From: Blastococcus colisei
GTDB lineage: Bacteria > Actinomycetota > Actinomycetes > Mycobacteriales > Geodermatophilaceae
Assembly (NCBI RefSeq): GCF_006717095.1
Contig: NZ_VFQE01000001.1
Location: forward strand, 124,001 to 188,000
Reading direction: 5' to 3'
Length of the DNA stretch: 64,000 nucleotides
Made by a program: the position numbers and the translations under genes. The stretch's first letter is position 1, and every line of letters begins with the position of its first letter. Below are positions 44,801 to 54,338 of the stretch, piece after piece. Under the pieces are notes generated by a model. It did no database searches. It was not told the origin of the DNA and worked only from the letters and a program-made list of their open reading frames with translations.

Positions 44801-45262
44801 TCAGCGGGGCGGCTGCGGCCGCCCGGACACCCAGCCACGGATCTCGTCGGCCTGCCGCTCGAGCCGCCCGAGGACTTCGCCGCTCGACGGCATCTCCGTG
44901 ACGTCGAGTCGATGCCGGGAGCCGTCCTCGAGGACGAGGAAGACCGCCCAGCCCCGGCCGCGCCCCAGCCAGCCGTCGGCCCGGTCGATGCCGACCACCT
45001 CGACCTGCTGCCGCAGGAAGGTGCGGGTGGATGCGATGTTGCGCACGGTGAGCCGGCCGTCCGCGGTGGCGATCACGCTGCAGAGGGCCACTCGAAGGAG
45101 GAAGGCGACCACCAGCACGGTCAGGAGCGCACCGGGGAGCAGGTAGTAGCCCGGCGGCGGATCGCTGAGGAAGGTGTGCAGCCAGGCGACGACGACCACG
45201 GCGCCGAGTGCCCGCACCCATCCCGGCGGTCGGAGAGCGAGCTGCTCGTCCGTAGTCGTCAC
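44801..45262 (-). CDS. two-TM protein with PH-like C-terminal domain
   Basis: 153 residues from GTG 45262. Two hydrophobic segments (about 19-32 and 37-55) are followed by a beta-rich region (VIATADGRLTVRNIASTRTF, VEVVGIDRADGWLGRGRGWA) and a helix, the layout of bacterial PH-domain proteins (DUF2581/bPH type). GTG 45298 is an in-frame alternative that adds 12 residues. It is divergent from the holin-like gene at 45378; an 11-bp inverted repeat lies between them. No function known. Confidence 0.7.
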   Translation of the reverse strand: MTTTDEQLALRPPGWVRALGAVVVVAWLHTFLSDPPPGYYLLPGALLTVLVVAFLLRVALCSVIATADGRLTVRNIASTRTFLRQQVEVVGIDRADGWLGRGRGWAVFLVLEDGSRHRLDVTEMPSSGEVLGRLERQADEIRGWVSGRPQPPR

Positions 45263-45308
45263 GGTGCGAGTCTGCGGCCGTCCAGGGCTGTCTGCCACTC
45301 TCTAGGCG

Positions 45309-45372
45309 CGACGCTAGACAGCAGTAGTCGAGGCGAGATCCCCCGTCGCCCGCTGCCGGCCGTCTAGCGTCG
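45309..45372. promoter_or_regulatory. inverted repeat CGACGCTAGAC / GTCTAGCGTCG between divergent genes
   Basis: Two perfect 11-bp arms (45309-45319 and 45362-45372), 42 bases apart, ending five bases before the GTG of the downstream gene. CTAG is rare in this DNA. Could be a looped operator, or a partial overlap of the -10 with the right arm. Confidence 0.5.
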
Positions 45373-45377
45373 ACGGC

Positions 45378-45749
45378 GTGATCAAGTTCGCGCTCAAGGT
45401 CGTTCTCCTCGCGGCGGTCTTCTACGGGCTGACCTACTTCGACGTCCTGCCGGGGCTCGAGGTCCTGCCCAACCCCGACGGGCCGCTGGGCGAGTACGGC
45501 ACCTACCTGTGGATCGGACTGATCTTCGGCGTCGTCAACGCGATCGTGGGCCCGGTGCTCCGGCTGCTGTCGCTGCCGTTCGTGCTGCTGACGCTCGGCC
45601 TGTTCCTGCTCGTCATCAACGCGGCGCTGCTCGCGCTGACAGCCGGGATCACCGACCGGCTCACCATCGACGGCTTCACGACCGCCCTCCTCGGCGGCCT
45701 CATCCTGGCCGTGGCCGGGTGGGCGGCCGACCAGCTGCTCGACCGCTGA
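45378..45749 (+). CDS. four-TM phage holin family-like membrane protein
   Basis: 123 residues, GTG 45378. Four transmembrane helices with GLTYFDVLPGLEVLP in the first loop, IGLIFGVVNAIVGPVLRLLSLP, LTLGLFLLVINAALLALTAG and LGGLILAVAGWAADQLL. This is the widespread 'mycobacterial 4-TMS phage holin, superfamily IV' / YvlD-like group. Despite the name, a lytic role is not shown in these lone chromosomal copies. It is leaderless-looking, with no clear RBS, and its start lies next to an inverted repeat. Confidence 0.82.
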   Translation: MIKFALKVVLLAAVFYGLTYFDVLPGLEVLPNPDGPLGEYGTYLWIGLIFGVVNAIVGPVLRLLSLPFVLLTLGLFLLVINAALLALTAGITDRLTIDGFTTALLGGLILAVAGWAADQLLDR

Positions 45750-45839
45750 CCCGGATCCGGCGCAAGGCCGGGCCACGGGTCGGTAACGCCTGCGGCGTCG
45801 CCATGAGAAGTGGCCCGGATCGCAGTAGCGTGGCGTGAC

Positions 45840-48800
45840 ATGGCCAGCACCACCGCCGTACCGCCGACGCCGGTACGCGGACCGGACGGCGGGCCCTCGG
45901 CCGGTTCCCTGACCGAACTCGCCGCGCTCGAGGCCGCCCGCGACGAGAAGCGGCAGCTCCTGGGCCGTGCGGCCGAAGCGGCACTGGCCGCGAAGCGCGA
46001 CCTGCCTACCGGCTGCACCCCCGACGACCTGCCGGCTCTGCTGCAGCGCTACTACTGGAGCGAGCCCGCCGCCGAGGTCCTCGGCCACGAACCTGCCGAA
46101 CTCGCCGAACTCGCACTCGGCCACCTCCGCCTCGCCGAGGTGCGGCCCCCGGGGTCGGCCACGGTCGACGCACACGCGCTCCCCGACGGGAGGGCGGTCG
46201 TCCGGCTCGTCACCGACGACATGCCCTACCTGGTCGACTCGGTCACCGCCGAGGTCGTCCGGCAGGGCTTCACGCTGGCCCACATCGTCCACCCGGTCGT
46301 GGTGGTGCGCCGTGACCTGCGGGGGCAGATCCTGGCCTTCTGCGACAGCAGCGCGGCCGCCGGCTGCGGCGCCGACGCGCTCACCGAGTCCTGGATGGCC
46401 GTCGTCCTCGACGGACCGCTGGACGAGGAGGCCAGCACCGACCTCGTCACCGGCCTGCGCACGGTGCTCGACGACGTCCGGGCCGTCGACGAGGACGCCG
46501 AGCGCCTGCGGACCCGGCTGCTCGAGCTGGCCGGCCGCCTCGACGAGCTCGTCGGCGTCGCTTCCCCCTCCGGCACGGACGCCGACCCCGCCGACGACCC
46601 CGCCGAGGCCGCCGCCCTCCTGCGCTGGCTGGCCGACGGCAACTTCGTCCTGCTCGGTGCGCGGGAGGTCGAGCAGGCGACGGGACGCGGGAAGCCGTCC
46701 GCGGCAGTCGTCCCGGGCACCGGCCTCGGGGTGCTGCGCAGCGACACCGACATGAGCGAGCCGACGACCCGACTGCCCGAGGCCGTGCGGACGCCGGGGC
46801 AGCACCTGCTCACGGTGACCAAGGCCGACACCCGCTCGCCGGTCTACCGGCGGGCGTGGCTGGACCTGGTAGCGGTCACCCTGCCACCCGATCGGGACGG
46901 ACGGGCGCGCCAGTTCCGCTTCGTCGGGTTGTTCCCGTCCGCGGCGTACACGAGCAGCGTCGTCGACGTGCCGCTGGTGCGTCGCCGGGTGGCGGAGGTC
47001 GTGGCCCGCTCCGGCGTCCCGGCCGACAGCCACACCGGCAAGGAGCTGCTGGAGGTACTGGAGACCTACCCGCGCGACGAACTGCTGCAGGTCGGCGCCG
47101 ACCAGCTGCTGCCCGTGGCGACCGCGGTGCTGCACTTGAAGGAACGCCGGCAGACCCGGCTGTTCCTCCGTCAGGACCCGACCGGGCGGTTCTGGTCCGC
47201 CCTGGTCTACGTGCCGCGGGACCGGTACACGACCGAGGTCCGGCTGGCCATGCAGCAGCTGCTGCTGGAGCGGCTCGGCGGCGCCAGCATCGAGTACACG
47301 GCGCGCTCGACGGAGTCGGTCCTCGCGCGGCTGCACTTCGTCGTCCGCGTGCCGGTGGGGCGCCGCGGCAGCCCCAAGCCGATGACCGTCGACGTCGACG
47401 CCCTGCAGGCCGAGCTGGCCGCGGCCGCCCGCAGCTGGACCGACGAGCTCGCCGACGCCCTGCAGGCCCGGCACGGCGCCGAGGCGGAGAAGCTCCTCTC
47501 CCGCGTCGCGGACGCCTTCCCCACCGGCTACCAGCAGGACTTCTCCGCCGAGCAGGCCGTCGACGACCTCACCCGGCTGGACGGCCTCGCCCCGGGCCAG
47601 ATCTCGATGCGGCTCTGGACGCCGAAGGGCGCCGCGGCGGGGGAGCGGCGGCTCTCCATCTACCGGGTCGGGCAGCGGCTGCTGCTGTCGGAGGTGCTGC
47701 CGGTCCTGCAGAACATGGGCGTGGACGTCGTCGACGAGCGGCCGTACGAGATCGACCGCATCGGTGCCCCTCCGACGTGGATCTACGACTTCGGCGTCGC
47801 GGTGCCCGCGGCCGAGCTGCCGCTGATCCGCTCGCTCCCGGAGCGGTTCACCGAGGCCGTCAGCGCGGTCTGGCGCGGCGAGGCCGAGGACGACGGCCTC
47901 GGTGCGCTGGTGCTCCTGGCGGGGCTGAACTGGCGGCAGGTCAGCGTGGTGCGGGCCTACGTGCAGTGGCTGCGACAGGCCGGGCTCCCGTTCGGGCAGT
48001 CCTACGTGGAACAGACCCTGGCCGCGCATCCCGACGTCGTCGCCCGCCTGGTCCTGCTGTTCGAGACGAGGTTCTCCCCGGGCAGGGGAAACGGCCGGGC
48101 CGAGCGCCAGGAGGAGCTGGTCGAGGCGTTGCAGGCCTCGATCGGCGAGGTGGCGTCGTTGGACGCCGACCGGGTGCTCAGCTCGCTGCTCGCCGCGGTC
48201 ACCGCCACCCAGCGGACCACCTACTACGCCATGTCCTCCTCTGCCAGCCCCGCCCTGGCCGTCAAGCTCGACCCGCACGCCGTGCCCGACCTGCCCGAGC
48301 CGCGCCCCGCCCGCGAGGTGTGGGTCAGCTCGCCCCGCGTCATGGGCATCCACCTGCGCTTCGGCGCCGTCGCGCGGGGTGGTCTGCGCTGGTCCGACCG
48401 GCGCGAGGACCTGCGCACCGAGGTGCTCGGTCTGGTCAAGGCGCAGATGGTCAAGAACACGGTCATCGTGCCGACCGGGGCCAAGGGCGGCTTCGTCGTC
48501 AAGAACCCGCCCCCGGACGGGGCCTCGCGCGACGAGGTCGTCGCCGAGGGGCAGGCCTGCTACACGATCTTCATCGGGGCGCTGCTCTCGCTCACCGACA
48601 ATCTGGTGGACGGCACGGTCGTCCCGCCGGAGAAGGTCGTGCGGCACGACGGCGACGACACCTACCTCGTGGTGGCGGCCGACAAGGGGACGGCGACCTT
48701 CTCCGACCTCGCCAACTCCGTCGCGATCGAGCGCGGCTTCTGGCTCGGCGACGCCTTCGCCTCGGGCGGCTCGGTCGGCTACGACCACAAGGCCATGGGC

Positions 48801-50831
48801 ATCACCGCCCGGGGCGCGTGGGAGTCGGTCACCCGGCACTTCCGCGAGCTCGGCGTCGACGTGCAGGCGCAGGACTTCACCGTGGTCGGCATCGGCGACA
48901 TGTCCGGCGACGTCTTCGGCAACGGCATGCTGCTGTCGGAGCACATCCGTCTCGTGGCCGCCTTCGACCACCGGCACGTGTTCGTGGACCCGAATCCCGA
49001 CGCGGCGGCGTCCTTCGCCGAGCGCCGGCGGCTGTTCGGGCTGCAGCGCTCGTCGTGGGCGGACTACAACCGCTCGCGGATCAGCGCCGGCGGAGGGGTG
49101 TGGCCACGGACGGCGAAGGCGATCCCGGTCTCCGAGCCGATGCGGGCCGCCCTCGGCATCGCCGACGGCGCCGACACGCTCACCCCCGTCGACCTCATCC
49201 GGGCGATCCTGTTGGCGCCGGTCGACCTGCTGTTCAACGGCGGCATCGGCACCTACGTGAAGGCGTCGACCGAGAGCGCCCTGGACGCGGGGGACAAGGC
49301 CAACGACGCCGTCCGGGTGGACGGCGAAAAGCTGCGTGCCCGCGTGGTCGGGGAGGGCGGCAACCTCGGCCTGACCCAGCGCGGCCGCGTCGAGTACGCC
49401 CTCACCGGTGGCCGGGTGAACACCGACGCCATCGACAACTCCGCGGGCGTCGACACGTCCGACCACGAGGTCAACATCAAGATCGCGCTGAACCGGGTGG
49501 TGGACGACGGCGAGATCGACGCCGCCGGCCGGGCCGCGCTGCTGGGCGAGATGGCCGACGAGGTCGCCGCCGCCGTCCTCGCCGACAACCACGACCAGAA
49601 CGCGACCCTGGCCGTGGAGGCCACCTCGGCCCGCAGCCTGCTGGACGCCCACGAGCGACTCCTCCGGTCGCTGGAGCGGTCGGGCCGGCTGGTCCGCAGC
49701 GTCGAGGCGCTGCCCGACGACCGCGCTCTGGCCGAGCGCCGGCGGGACGGGCATGCGCTGACCAGCCCCGAGCTCTCGGTCCTGCTCGCCTACGCCAAAC
49801 TCGAGACCGGCGACGTCGTCCTGCAGACCGACCTGCCCGACGACCCCGCGCTCGAGGACCTGCTGACCAGCTACTTCCCGAGCCGGCTGCGGGAGCGGTT
49901 CCCGGCCGCGATCACCGGCCACCCGCTGCGGCGGGAGATCATCGCGACGGCACTGACGAACCGGGCGGTCAACATCGCCGGGGCCACCGGGCTGTTCCGG
50001 CTCTCGCAGGAGACCGGCGTGCCGCTCGACCGCGTCGTACGGGCGCACGTCGTGGCCCGCGCGGTGTTCGACGTCGACCGGCAGTGGGACGCCGTGGGCG
50101 CGCTGGACAACCACGTGTCGGCGACGACGCAGGTCGAGCTGCGCACCGAGGTCACCCGTCTGGCCGAGCGGACGGCGCGCTGGCTGCTGCGCCAGCCCGA
50201 CCTCGTCGCCGACCCGGCGCCTCCCGTCGCCGCTGTGAGGGACCGGTTCGCCTCGTCCGTCACGGCCGTGCGCGCCGCTCTGCCGCACTGGCTGCTCGGT
50301 GCGGAGGCCGAGGCCTATGCCGCCCGTGTCGCCCGGCTGCAGGAGGCCGGAGTGCCGCCCGAGCTGTCCGCCGAGGCCGCGGCGGCACCCCTGCTGCCGG
50401 CCGCCCTCGACCTCGCCGTCGTCACGGAGCGGACCGGGGCGCCGGTCGCCCTCTCCGGACCGGTCATGCAGTGCCTGTCGGAGCGGCTGGGGCTGGTGCC
50501 GCTGCGCGAGCTGGTCCTCGCCCTGCCCCGCGACCGCCGCTGGCCGTCCATGGCGCGGGCCTCCCTGCGCGACGACCTGGCGTCGGAGACGGCATCCCTG
50601 ACCGAGGACGTCCTGAGCGCCCGGCGTTCGGACGAGGACGAGCCGAAGGAGCTGGTGGCGGCCTGGGTGGCCGGCTGGGACGCCACGCAGGCCCGCTCGG
50701 CCGCGCAGCTCGCCGACATCGCCTCCGGTGAGCGGCACGAGCTCGCCGAGCTGCTCGTCGCCGTCCGCACGCTGCGTGGCCTGCGCAAACGCCGCCAGGC
50801 CCGTCGCCTCCCCCGCCCCGCGGCGCCGTAG
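45840..50831 (+). CDS. gdh: NAD-specific glutamate dehydrogenase, large (180-kDa) class
   Basis: 1663 residues, the size of the bacterial L_180 GDH (GDH-4) family. Oxidatively deaminates glutamate to 2-oxoglutarate and ammonia with NAD+. The N-terminal half (about 1-700) is regulatory with ACT-like repeats; the catalytic half contains MGIHLRFGAVARGGLRWSDR, the active-site lysine region PTGAKGGFVVKNPP, and nucleotide-binding FTVVGIGDMSGDVFGNGMLL. ATG 45840 (the frame opens at 45810 without an RBS). It stands alone. A 2281-codon open frame on the opposite strand is a codon-bias shadow. It provides 2-oxoglutarate/glutamate balance relevant to NAGGN synthesis. Confidence 0.95.
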   Translation: MASTTAVPPTPVRGPDGGPSAGSLTELAALEAARDEKRQLLGRAAEAALAAKRDLPTGCTPDDLPALLQRYYWSEPAAEVLGHEPAELAELALGHLRLAEVRPPGSATVDAHALPDGRAVVRLVTDDMPYLVDSVTAEVVRQGFTLAHIVHPVVVVRRDLRGQILAFCDSSAAAGCGADALTESWMAVVLDGPLDEEASTDLVTGLRTVLDDVRAVDEDAERLRTRLLELAGRLDELVGVASPSGTDADPADDPAEAAALLRWLADGNFVLLGAREVEQATGRGKPSAAVVPGTGLGVLRSDTDMSEPTTRLPEAVRTPGQHLLTVTKADTRSPVYRRAWLDLVAVTLPPDRDGRARQFRFVGLFPSAAYTSSVVDVPLVRRRVAEVVARSGVPADSHTGKELLEVLETYPRDELLQVGADQLLPVATAVLHLKERRQTRLFLRQDPTGRFWSALVYVPRDRYTTEVRLAMQQLLLERLGGASIEYTARSTESVLARLHFVVRVPVGRRGSPKPMTVDVDALQAELAAAARSWTDELADALQARHGAEAEKLLSRVADAFPTGYQQDFSAEQAVDDLTRLDGLAPGQISMRLWTPKGAAAGERRLSIYRVGQRLLLSEVLPVLQNMGVDVVDERPYEIDRIGAPPTWIYDFGVAVPAAELPLIRSLPERFTEAVSAVWRGEAEDDGLGALVLLAGLNWRQVSVVRAYVQWLRQAGLPFGQSYVEQTLAAHPDVVARLVLLFETRFSPGRGNGRAERQEELVEALQASIGEVASLDADRVLSSLLAAVTATQRTTYYAMSSSASPALAVKLDPHAVPDLPEPRPAREVWVSSPRVMGIHLRFGAVARGGLRWSDRREDLRTEVLGLVKAQMVKNTVIVPTGAKGGFVVKNPPPDGASRDEVVAEGQACYTIFIGALLSLTDNLVDGTVVPPEKVVRHDGDDTYLVVAADKGTATFSDLANSVAIERGFWLGDAFASGGSVGYDHKAMGITARGAWESVTRHFRELGVDVQAQDFTVVGIGDMSGDVFGNGMLLSEHIRLVAAFDHRHVFVDPNPDAAASFAERRRLFGLQRSSWADYNRSRISAGGGVWPRTAKAIPVSEPMRAALGIADGADTLTPVDLIRAILLAPVDLLFNGGIGTYVKASTESALDAGDKANDAVRVDGEKLRARVVGEGGNLGLTQRGRVEYALTGGRVNTDAIDNSAGVDTSDHEVNIKIALNRVVDDGEIDAAGRAALLGEMADEVAAAVLADNHDQNATLAVEATSARSLLDAHERLLRSLERSGRLVRSVEALPDDRALAERRRDGHALTSPELSVLLAYAKLETGDVVLQTDLPDDPALEDLLTSYFPSRLRERFPAAITGHPLRREIIATALTNRAVNIAGATGLFRLSQETGVPLDRVVRAHVVARAVFDVDRQWDAVGALDNHVSATTQVELRTEVTRLAERTARWLLRQPDLVADPAPPVAAVRDRFASSVTAVRAALPHWLLGAEAEAYAARVARLQEAGVPPELSAEAAAAPLLPAALDLAVVTERTGAPVALSGPVMQCLSERLGLVPLRELVLALPRDRRWPSMARASLRDDLASETASLTEDVLSARRSDEDEPKELVAAWVAGWDATQARSAAQLADIASGERHELAELLVAVRTLRGLRKRRQARRLPRPAAP

Positions 50832-50839
50832 CCGCTGCC

Positions 50840-50862
50840 GAGTCCGGACGACTATCGGACTC
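50840..50862 (+). terminator. short hairpin after gdh
   Basis: 7-bp arms GAGTCCG / CGGACTC with a 9-base loop, eight bases after the stop. Weak alone; the only hairpin in the gap. Confidence 0.5.
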
Positions 50863-50976
50863 TCCAGCTCGGCCGCTAGAGAGGGAGCTGTTCACCAGAC
50901 CGTCATGCGTTCCAGGATTCCCGGCGCCACGCGGGGGAACTGTCCCGGCGACCTGTCGTCCAGCCGAGGATTCCTC

Positions 50977-52836
50977 TTGCCATTGCGTCCCATCGTCCGG
51001 ACCGACGGATATCTGCCCATCGAGGACCACGGGCTGATCGGGGACGGTCTCACCTGCGCCCTCGTGGCCCGGGACGGTGCCATCCCCTGGCTGTGCCTGC
51101 CGAACTTCGACAGCCGACCGTTCCTCGCGGGGATCCTCGACGCCGAACGCGGCGGCTCCCTGGACGTCATCCCGGTCGGCCTCCAGGGGTCCCGGCAGCG
51201 CTACCTGCCCGACACCGGGATCCTGGTGACCGAGATGCAGGGCCCGGACGGGCGGCTGGAGCTCACCGACTGCCTGACGCTGCGGTCGGGCGCGGACCTG
51301 TCCGAGCCGGTGCCCTCCGGCCGCGGCGAGCTCCTGCGGCTGGCGCGCGCCGTCGGGGGCACGGTCGAGGTCGACGTCCTGTTGACCCCGATGGACGGCG
51401 TGCTCGTGCGCTCCGAACTCGGTGCCTGGCGGATCCACTGGGCCGCCCAGCCGAGCCTCGAGATCCTGTTCTCCGCCTCGCACCCGCTCACCGTTGCCGG
51501 CGACGGATCCATCCGCGGGCGGGTCACCCTGCGCGAGGGCGAACAACTGACCGTCGCGCTCCAGTGGTCCGGGCAGACCCATACCCGGATCCGCACGGAA
51601 CCCGAGCGGCTCATCGAGCAGACGGCGGCGGCCTGGCGCAGCTGGGCCGATCGCCTGCAGTACACGGGGCCGCAGACCGACCTGGTCCGCCGGTCCGCCC
51701 TGACCCTGAAGCTGCTCGACCACGCGCCGACCGGGGCGATCATGGCGGCGGCGACGTCCTCGCTGCCCGAGGAGATCGGCGGCGTCCGGAACTGGGACTA
51801 CCGCTACACCTGGGTGCGGGACGCGGCGTTCTCCAGCTACGCGCTGCGGCGCATCGGCATGCAGGACGAGTCCGACGCCTTCCTGGCCTGGACCCTGCGC
51901 AACATCGAGCGCGACGACCGGGCCAGCATCGTCTACACCCTCGACGGCAAGCGCCCCGGCATGGAGTGGCAGGACCTGGCGCTCTCCGGCTACCGCGGCT
52001 CGGGCCCGGTCCGCTGGGGCAACGGCGCGGCACGGCAGGTCCAGAACGACGTCTACGGCGAGTTGCTGGACGTCGCCTACCAGTGGGTGCGCGCCGGAGG
52101 CGCGCTCGACGAGCCGCTGTGGGGTGCGCTGCAGGAGCTGACGGAGCAGGCCATCGGCCAGTGGTCGACGCCGGACAACGGCATCTGGGAGATCCGGGAC
52201 GCCGGACGGCCGTTCACCTACTCGGTCGCGATGTGCCACGTCGCGGTCGACCGGGCGCTCCGGATCGGCGAGATCTGCGGTCTGCCGCATCCGCGGCAAC
52301 GATGGCGCCACGAGGCCGACCGGATCTCCGCGACCCTCCTCGAGTCGTCGTGGGACCCGGATCGGGGCACCTTCACCGAGCACCTCACGCCTCCGGGACA
52401 GGGCGATCGAGGCGGGCTGGACGGCTCGCTGCTCACCCTGCCGCTGCGCGGCGTCGTCCGGGCCGACGATCCCCGGATGGTGGCCACGACCGAGGCGGTG
52501 CGCCGCTATCTCGATGCGGGCGACGGACTCCTCTACCGGTACCTGCACACCGAGTCACCCGACGGTCTGGCGGGCGGGGAGGGTGCCTTCCTGCTCTGCA
52601 GTTTCTGGCTGGTCGACAACCTGGTCGGCCAGGGCCGGCTCGAGGAGGCGCACGGCCTGTACGAGTCGTTGTGCGGCCGGGCGAACGAACTGGGACTCCT
52701 GGCCGAGGAGATCGACCCGGCGACCGGGACGTTCCTCGGCAACTTCCCGCAGGCGTTCAGCCATGTCGGGGTGATCAGCAGCGGGTGGAACCTGACCCGG
52801 GCCGAGGCTGCGGCGGCCGGCGGGACCGCACGATGA
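50977..52836 (+). CDS. glycoside hydrolase family 15 protein (glucoamylase/trehalase-like)
   Basis: 619 residues from a TTG start with GAGGA six bases upstream; ATG 50905 lacks an RBS. Contains the N-terminal beta-sandwich domain (about 10-220) and the alpha/alpha barrel with GGVRNWDYRYTWVRDA (substrate-binding Arg-Asp), EWQDLALSGYRGSGPVRWGN and a C-terminal EEIDPATGTFLGNFPQAFSH carrying the catalytic glutamates. Actinobacterial GH15 proteins of this type include the mycobacterial trehalase, so trehalose or an alpha-glucan is a likely substrate; otsAB are in the same window. It overlaps the following G6PDH gene by four bases, linking glucose release to the pentose phosphate pathway. Confidence 0.9.
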   Translation: MPLRPIVRTDGYLPIEDHGLIGDGLTCALVARDGAIPWLCLPNFDSRPFLAGILDAERGGSLDVIPVGLQGSRQRYLPDTGILVTEMQGPDGRLELTDCLTLRSGADLSEPVPSGRGELLRLARAVGGTVEVDVLLTPMDGVLVRSELGAWRIHWAAQPSLEILFSASHPLTVAGDGSIRGRVTLREGEQLTVALQWSGQTHTRIRTEPERLIEQTAAAWRSWADRLQYTGPQTDLVRRSALTLKLLDHAPTGAIMAAATSSLPEEIGGVRNWDYRYTWVRDAAFSSYALRRIGMQDESDAFLAWTLRNIERDDRASIVYTLDGKRPGMEWQDLALSGYRGSGPVRWGNGAARQVQNDVYGELLDVAYQWVRAGGALDEPLWGALQELTEQAIGQWSTPDNGIWEIRDAGRPFTYSVAMCHVAVDRALRIGEICGLPHPRQRWRHEADRISATLLESSWDPDRGTFTEHLTPPGQGDRGGLDGSLLTLPLRGVVRADDPRMVATTEAVRRYLDAGDGLLYRYLHTESPDGLAGGEGAFLLCSFWLVDNLVGQGRLEEAHGLYESLCGRANELGLLAEEIDPATGTFLGNFPQAFSHVGVISSGWNLTRAEAAAAGGTAR

Positions 52837-54203
52837 CGCAGGCGACGTCCCGGTCGTTCGTGATCCTCGGGGGCACGGGTGACCTCTCGGGCCGGCTGCT
52901 GCTGCCCGGGGTGGCCGAGCTGGTCGACGCCGGGCTGCTCGAGGGCGTCGACGTGCTGGCCGTCAGCCAGGAGGACTGGTCCGACGGCGAGTACCGGGAC
53001 TGGGCGCGGGACCGGCTGGCCGAGCACGCGGGTCATGTGCCGGAGGCGTCGCGGGAGCGGGTCGTCGAGCGGCTGGGGTACCGGCACGGCGACGTGACCC
53101 TCTCCGCCGACCTGCGGTCAGCCCTCGCCCGCGTGGAGGGAGCACCGGTCGTCTACCTGGCGCTGCCGAACACCGTCTTCCTGCCCACCCTCGAGGCACT
53201 GACCGAGGTCGGGTTGCCGGACGGGGCCGTCGTCGCCGTCGAGAAGCCGTTCGGGCGCAACCTGGCCGACGCACGGCGGCTCAACGCCGTCCTCCACCGA
53301 CTCCTGCCCGAGGAGTCGATCTTCCGCACCGACCACTTCCTGGGCATGCAGACGGTGCTCAACATCCTGGGGCTGCGGTTCGCCAACCGGGTGTTCGAGC
53401 CGCTGTGGAACGCGACGCACATCGAACGGGTCGACATCGTGTTCGACGAGACCATCGGCCTCGAGGGGCGGGCCGGCTACTACGACACGGCCGGCGCGCT
53501 GAAGGACATGCTGCAGAACCACCTGCTGCAGATGCTGGCCGTCGTGGCGATGGAGCCGCCGGCCGCGGTGGACGCCCGCAGCCTGGCGGCACGGAAGGCC
53601 GACGTGCTGCGCGCCGTCCGGCCGCCGGAGGACATGCAGCGGGACACCGTGCGCGGCCGGTACACCGCCGGCGCCGTCCGGGGGCGGCCGCTGCCCGACT
53701 ACGCGGCCGAGGACGGCGTCGAACCGGACCGCGGCACCGAGACCTATGCCGAGTACACGGTCGGCATCGACAACTGGCGGTGGGCCGGCGTCCCCTTCCG
53801 GCTGCGCTCCGGCAAGGCGCTGGGCGCGGACCGGCACGAGATCGTGCTGCGGTTCAAGCCCGTGCCGCACATGGCGTTCGGCGGCGAGGCCCCCGAACCC
53901 GACGTGCTCCGGCTGCGGCTGGACCCCGACGGCATCGCGCTGGAGATCAACCTCAACGGGGCGGGGGACCCGTTCGAGATCGAGCGGCGTTCCCTCGACA
54001 TCGCGCTGCCCCCCACGCGGCTCTCGGCGTACGGGCTGCTGCTCAAGGAGATGCTCGACGGGAACGCCGCGCTGTCGATCAGCGACGTCGAGGCGGAGGA
54101 GTCGTGGCGGATCGTCGAGCCCATCCTCGCCGCGTGGCAGGCGGGGGACGTGCCTCTCCGCGAGTACCCCGCCGGCTCCGACGGGCCCACGCGGCACCCC
54201 TGA
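52833..54203 (+). CDS. zwf: glucose-6-phosphate dehydrogenase-like protein, divergent
   Basis: 456 residues, shorter than the usual 480-515. Oxidises glucose-6-phosphate to 6-phosphogluconolactone with NAD(P)+. N-terminal Rossmann motif VILGGTGDLSGRLLLPGV, EKPFGRNLADA, and C-terminal DNWRWAGVPFRLRSGKAL are all clear. The signature RIDHYLGKE is changed to RTDHFLGMQ, so the lysine after Gly (Lys182 of Leuconostoc enzyme, a substrate-phosphate and catalytic residue) is Met here. The Asp-His pair and the QNHLLQ His remain. It may thus have altered activity or a different substrate. ATG 52833 overlaps the GH15 stop (ATGA). Confidence 0.85.
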   Translation: MTQATSRSFVILGGTGDLSGRLLLPGVAELVDAGLLEGVDVLAVSQEDWSDGEYRDWARDRLAEHAGHVPEASRERVVERLGYRHGDVTLSADLRSALARVEGAPVVYLALPNTVFLPTLEALTEVGLPDGAVVAVEKPFGRNLADARRLNAVLHRLLPEESIFRTDHFLGMQTVLNILGLRFANRVFEPLWNATHIERVDIVFDETIGLEGRAGYYDTAGALKDMLQNHLLQMLAVVAMEPPAAVDARSLAARKADVLRAVRPPEDMQRDTVRGRYTAGAVRGRPLPDYAAEDGVEPDRGTETYAEYTVGIDNWRWAGVPFRLRSGKALGADRHEIVLRFKPVPHMAFGGEAPEPDVLRLRLDPDGIALEINLNGAGDPFEIERRSLDIALPPTRLSAYGLLLKEMLDGNAALSISDVEAEESWRIVEPILAAWQAGDVPLREYPAGSDGPTRHP

Positions 54204-54338
54204 CGCCCGGCCTCCGCACGCCCCCGTTCCCGCCGTCATCCGCATGGCGGCGGTCATCCGGGCGCCATAACCGCGCTCATCCGCATATCGGCGATTCTCG
54301 GGCCATCTAGGGCCGCGGCTAGAGAGCCGTAGAGGAGG

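Noticed and set aside
43893-50738. 2281-codon open frame on the minus strand across the gdh gene
   Set aside because: It is the antisense shadow of a strongly GC3-biased coding strand. Its protein is Arg/Gly/His-rich with no domain, and the opposite frame encodes a full GDH.
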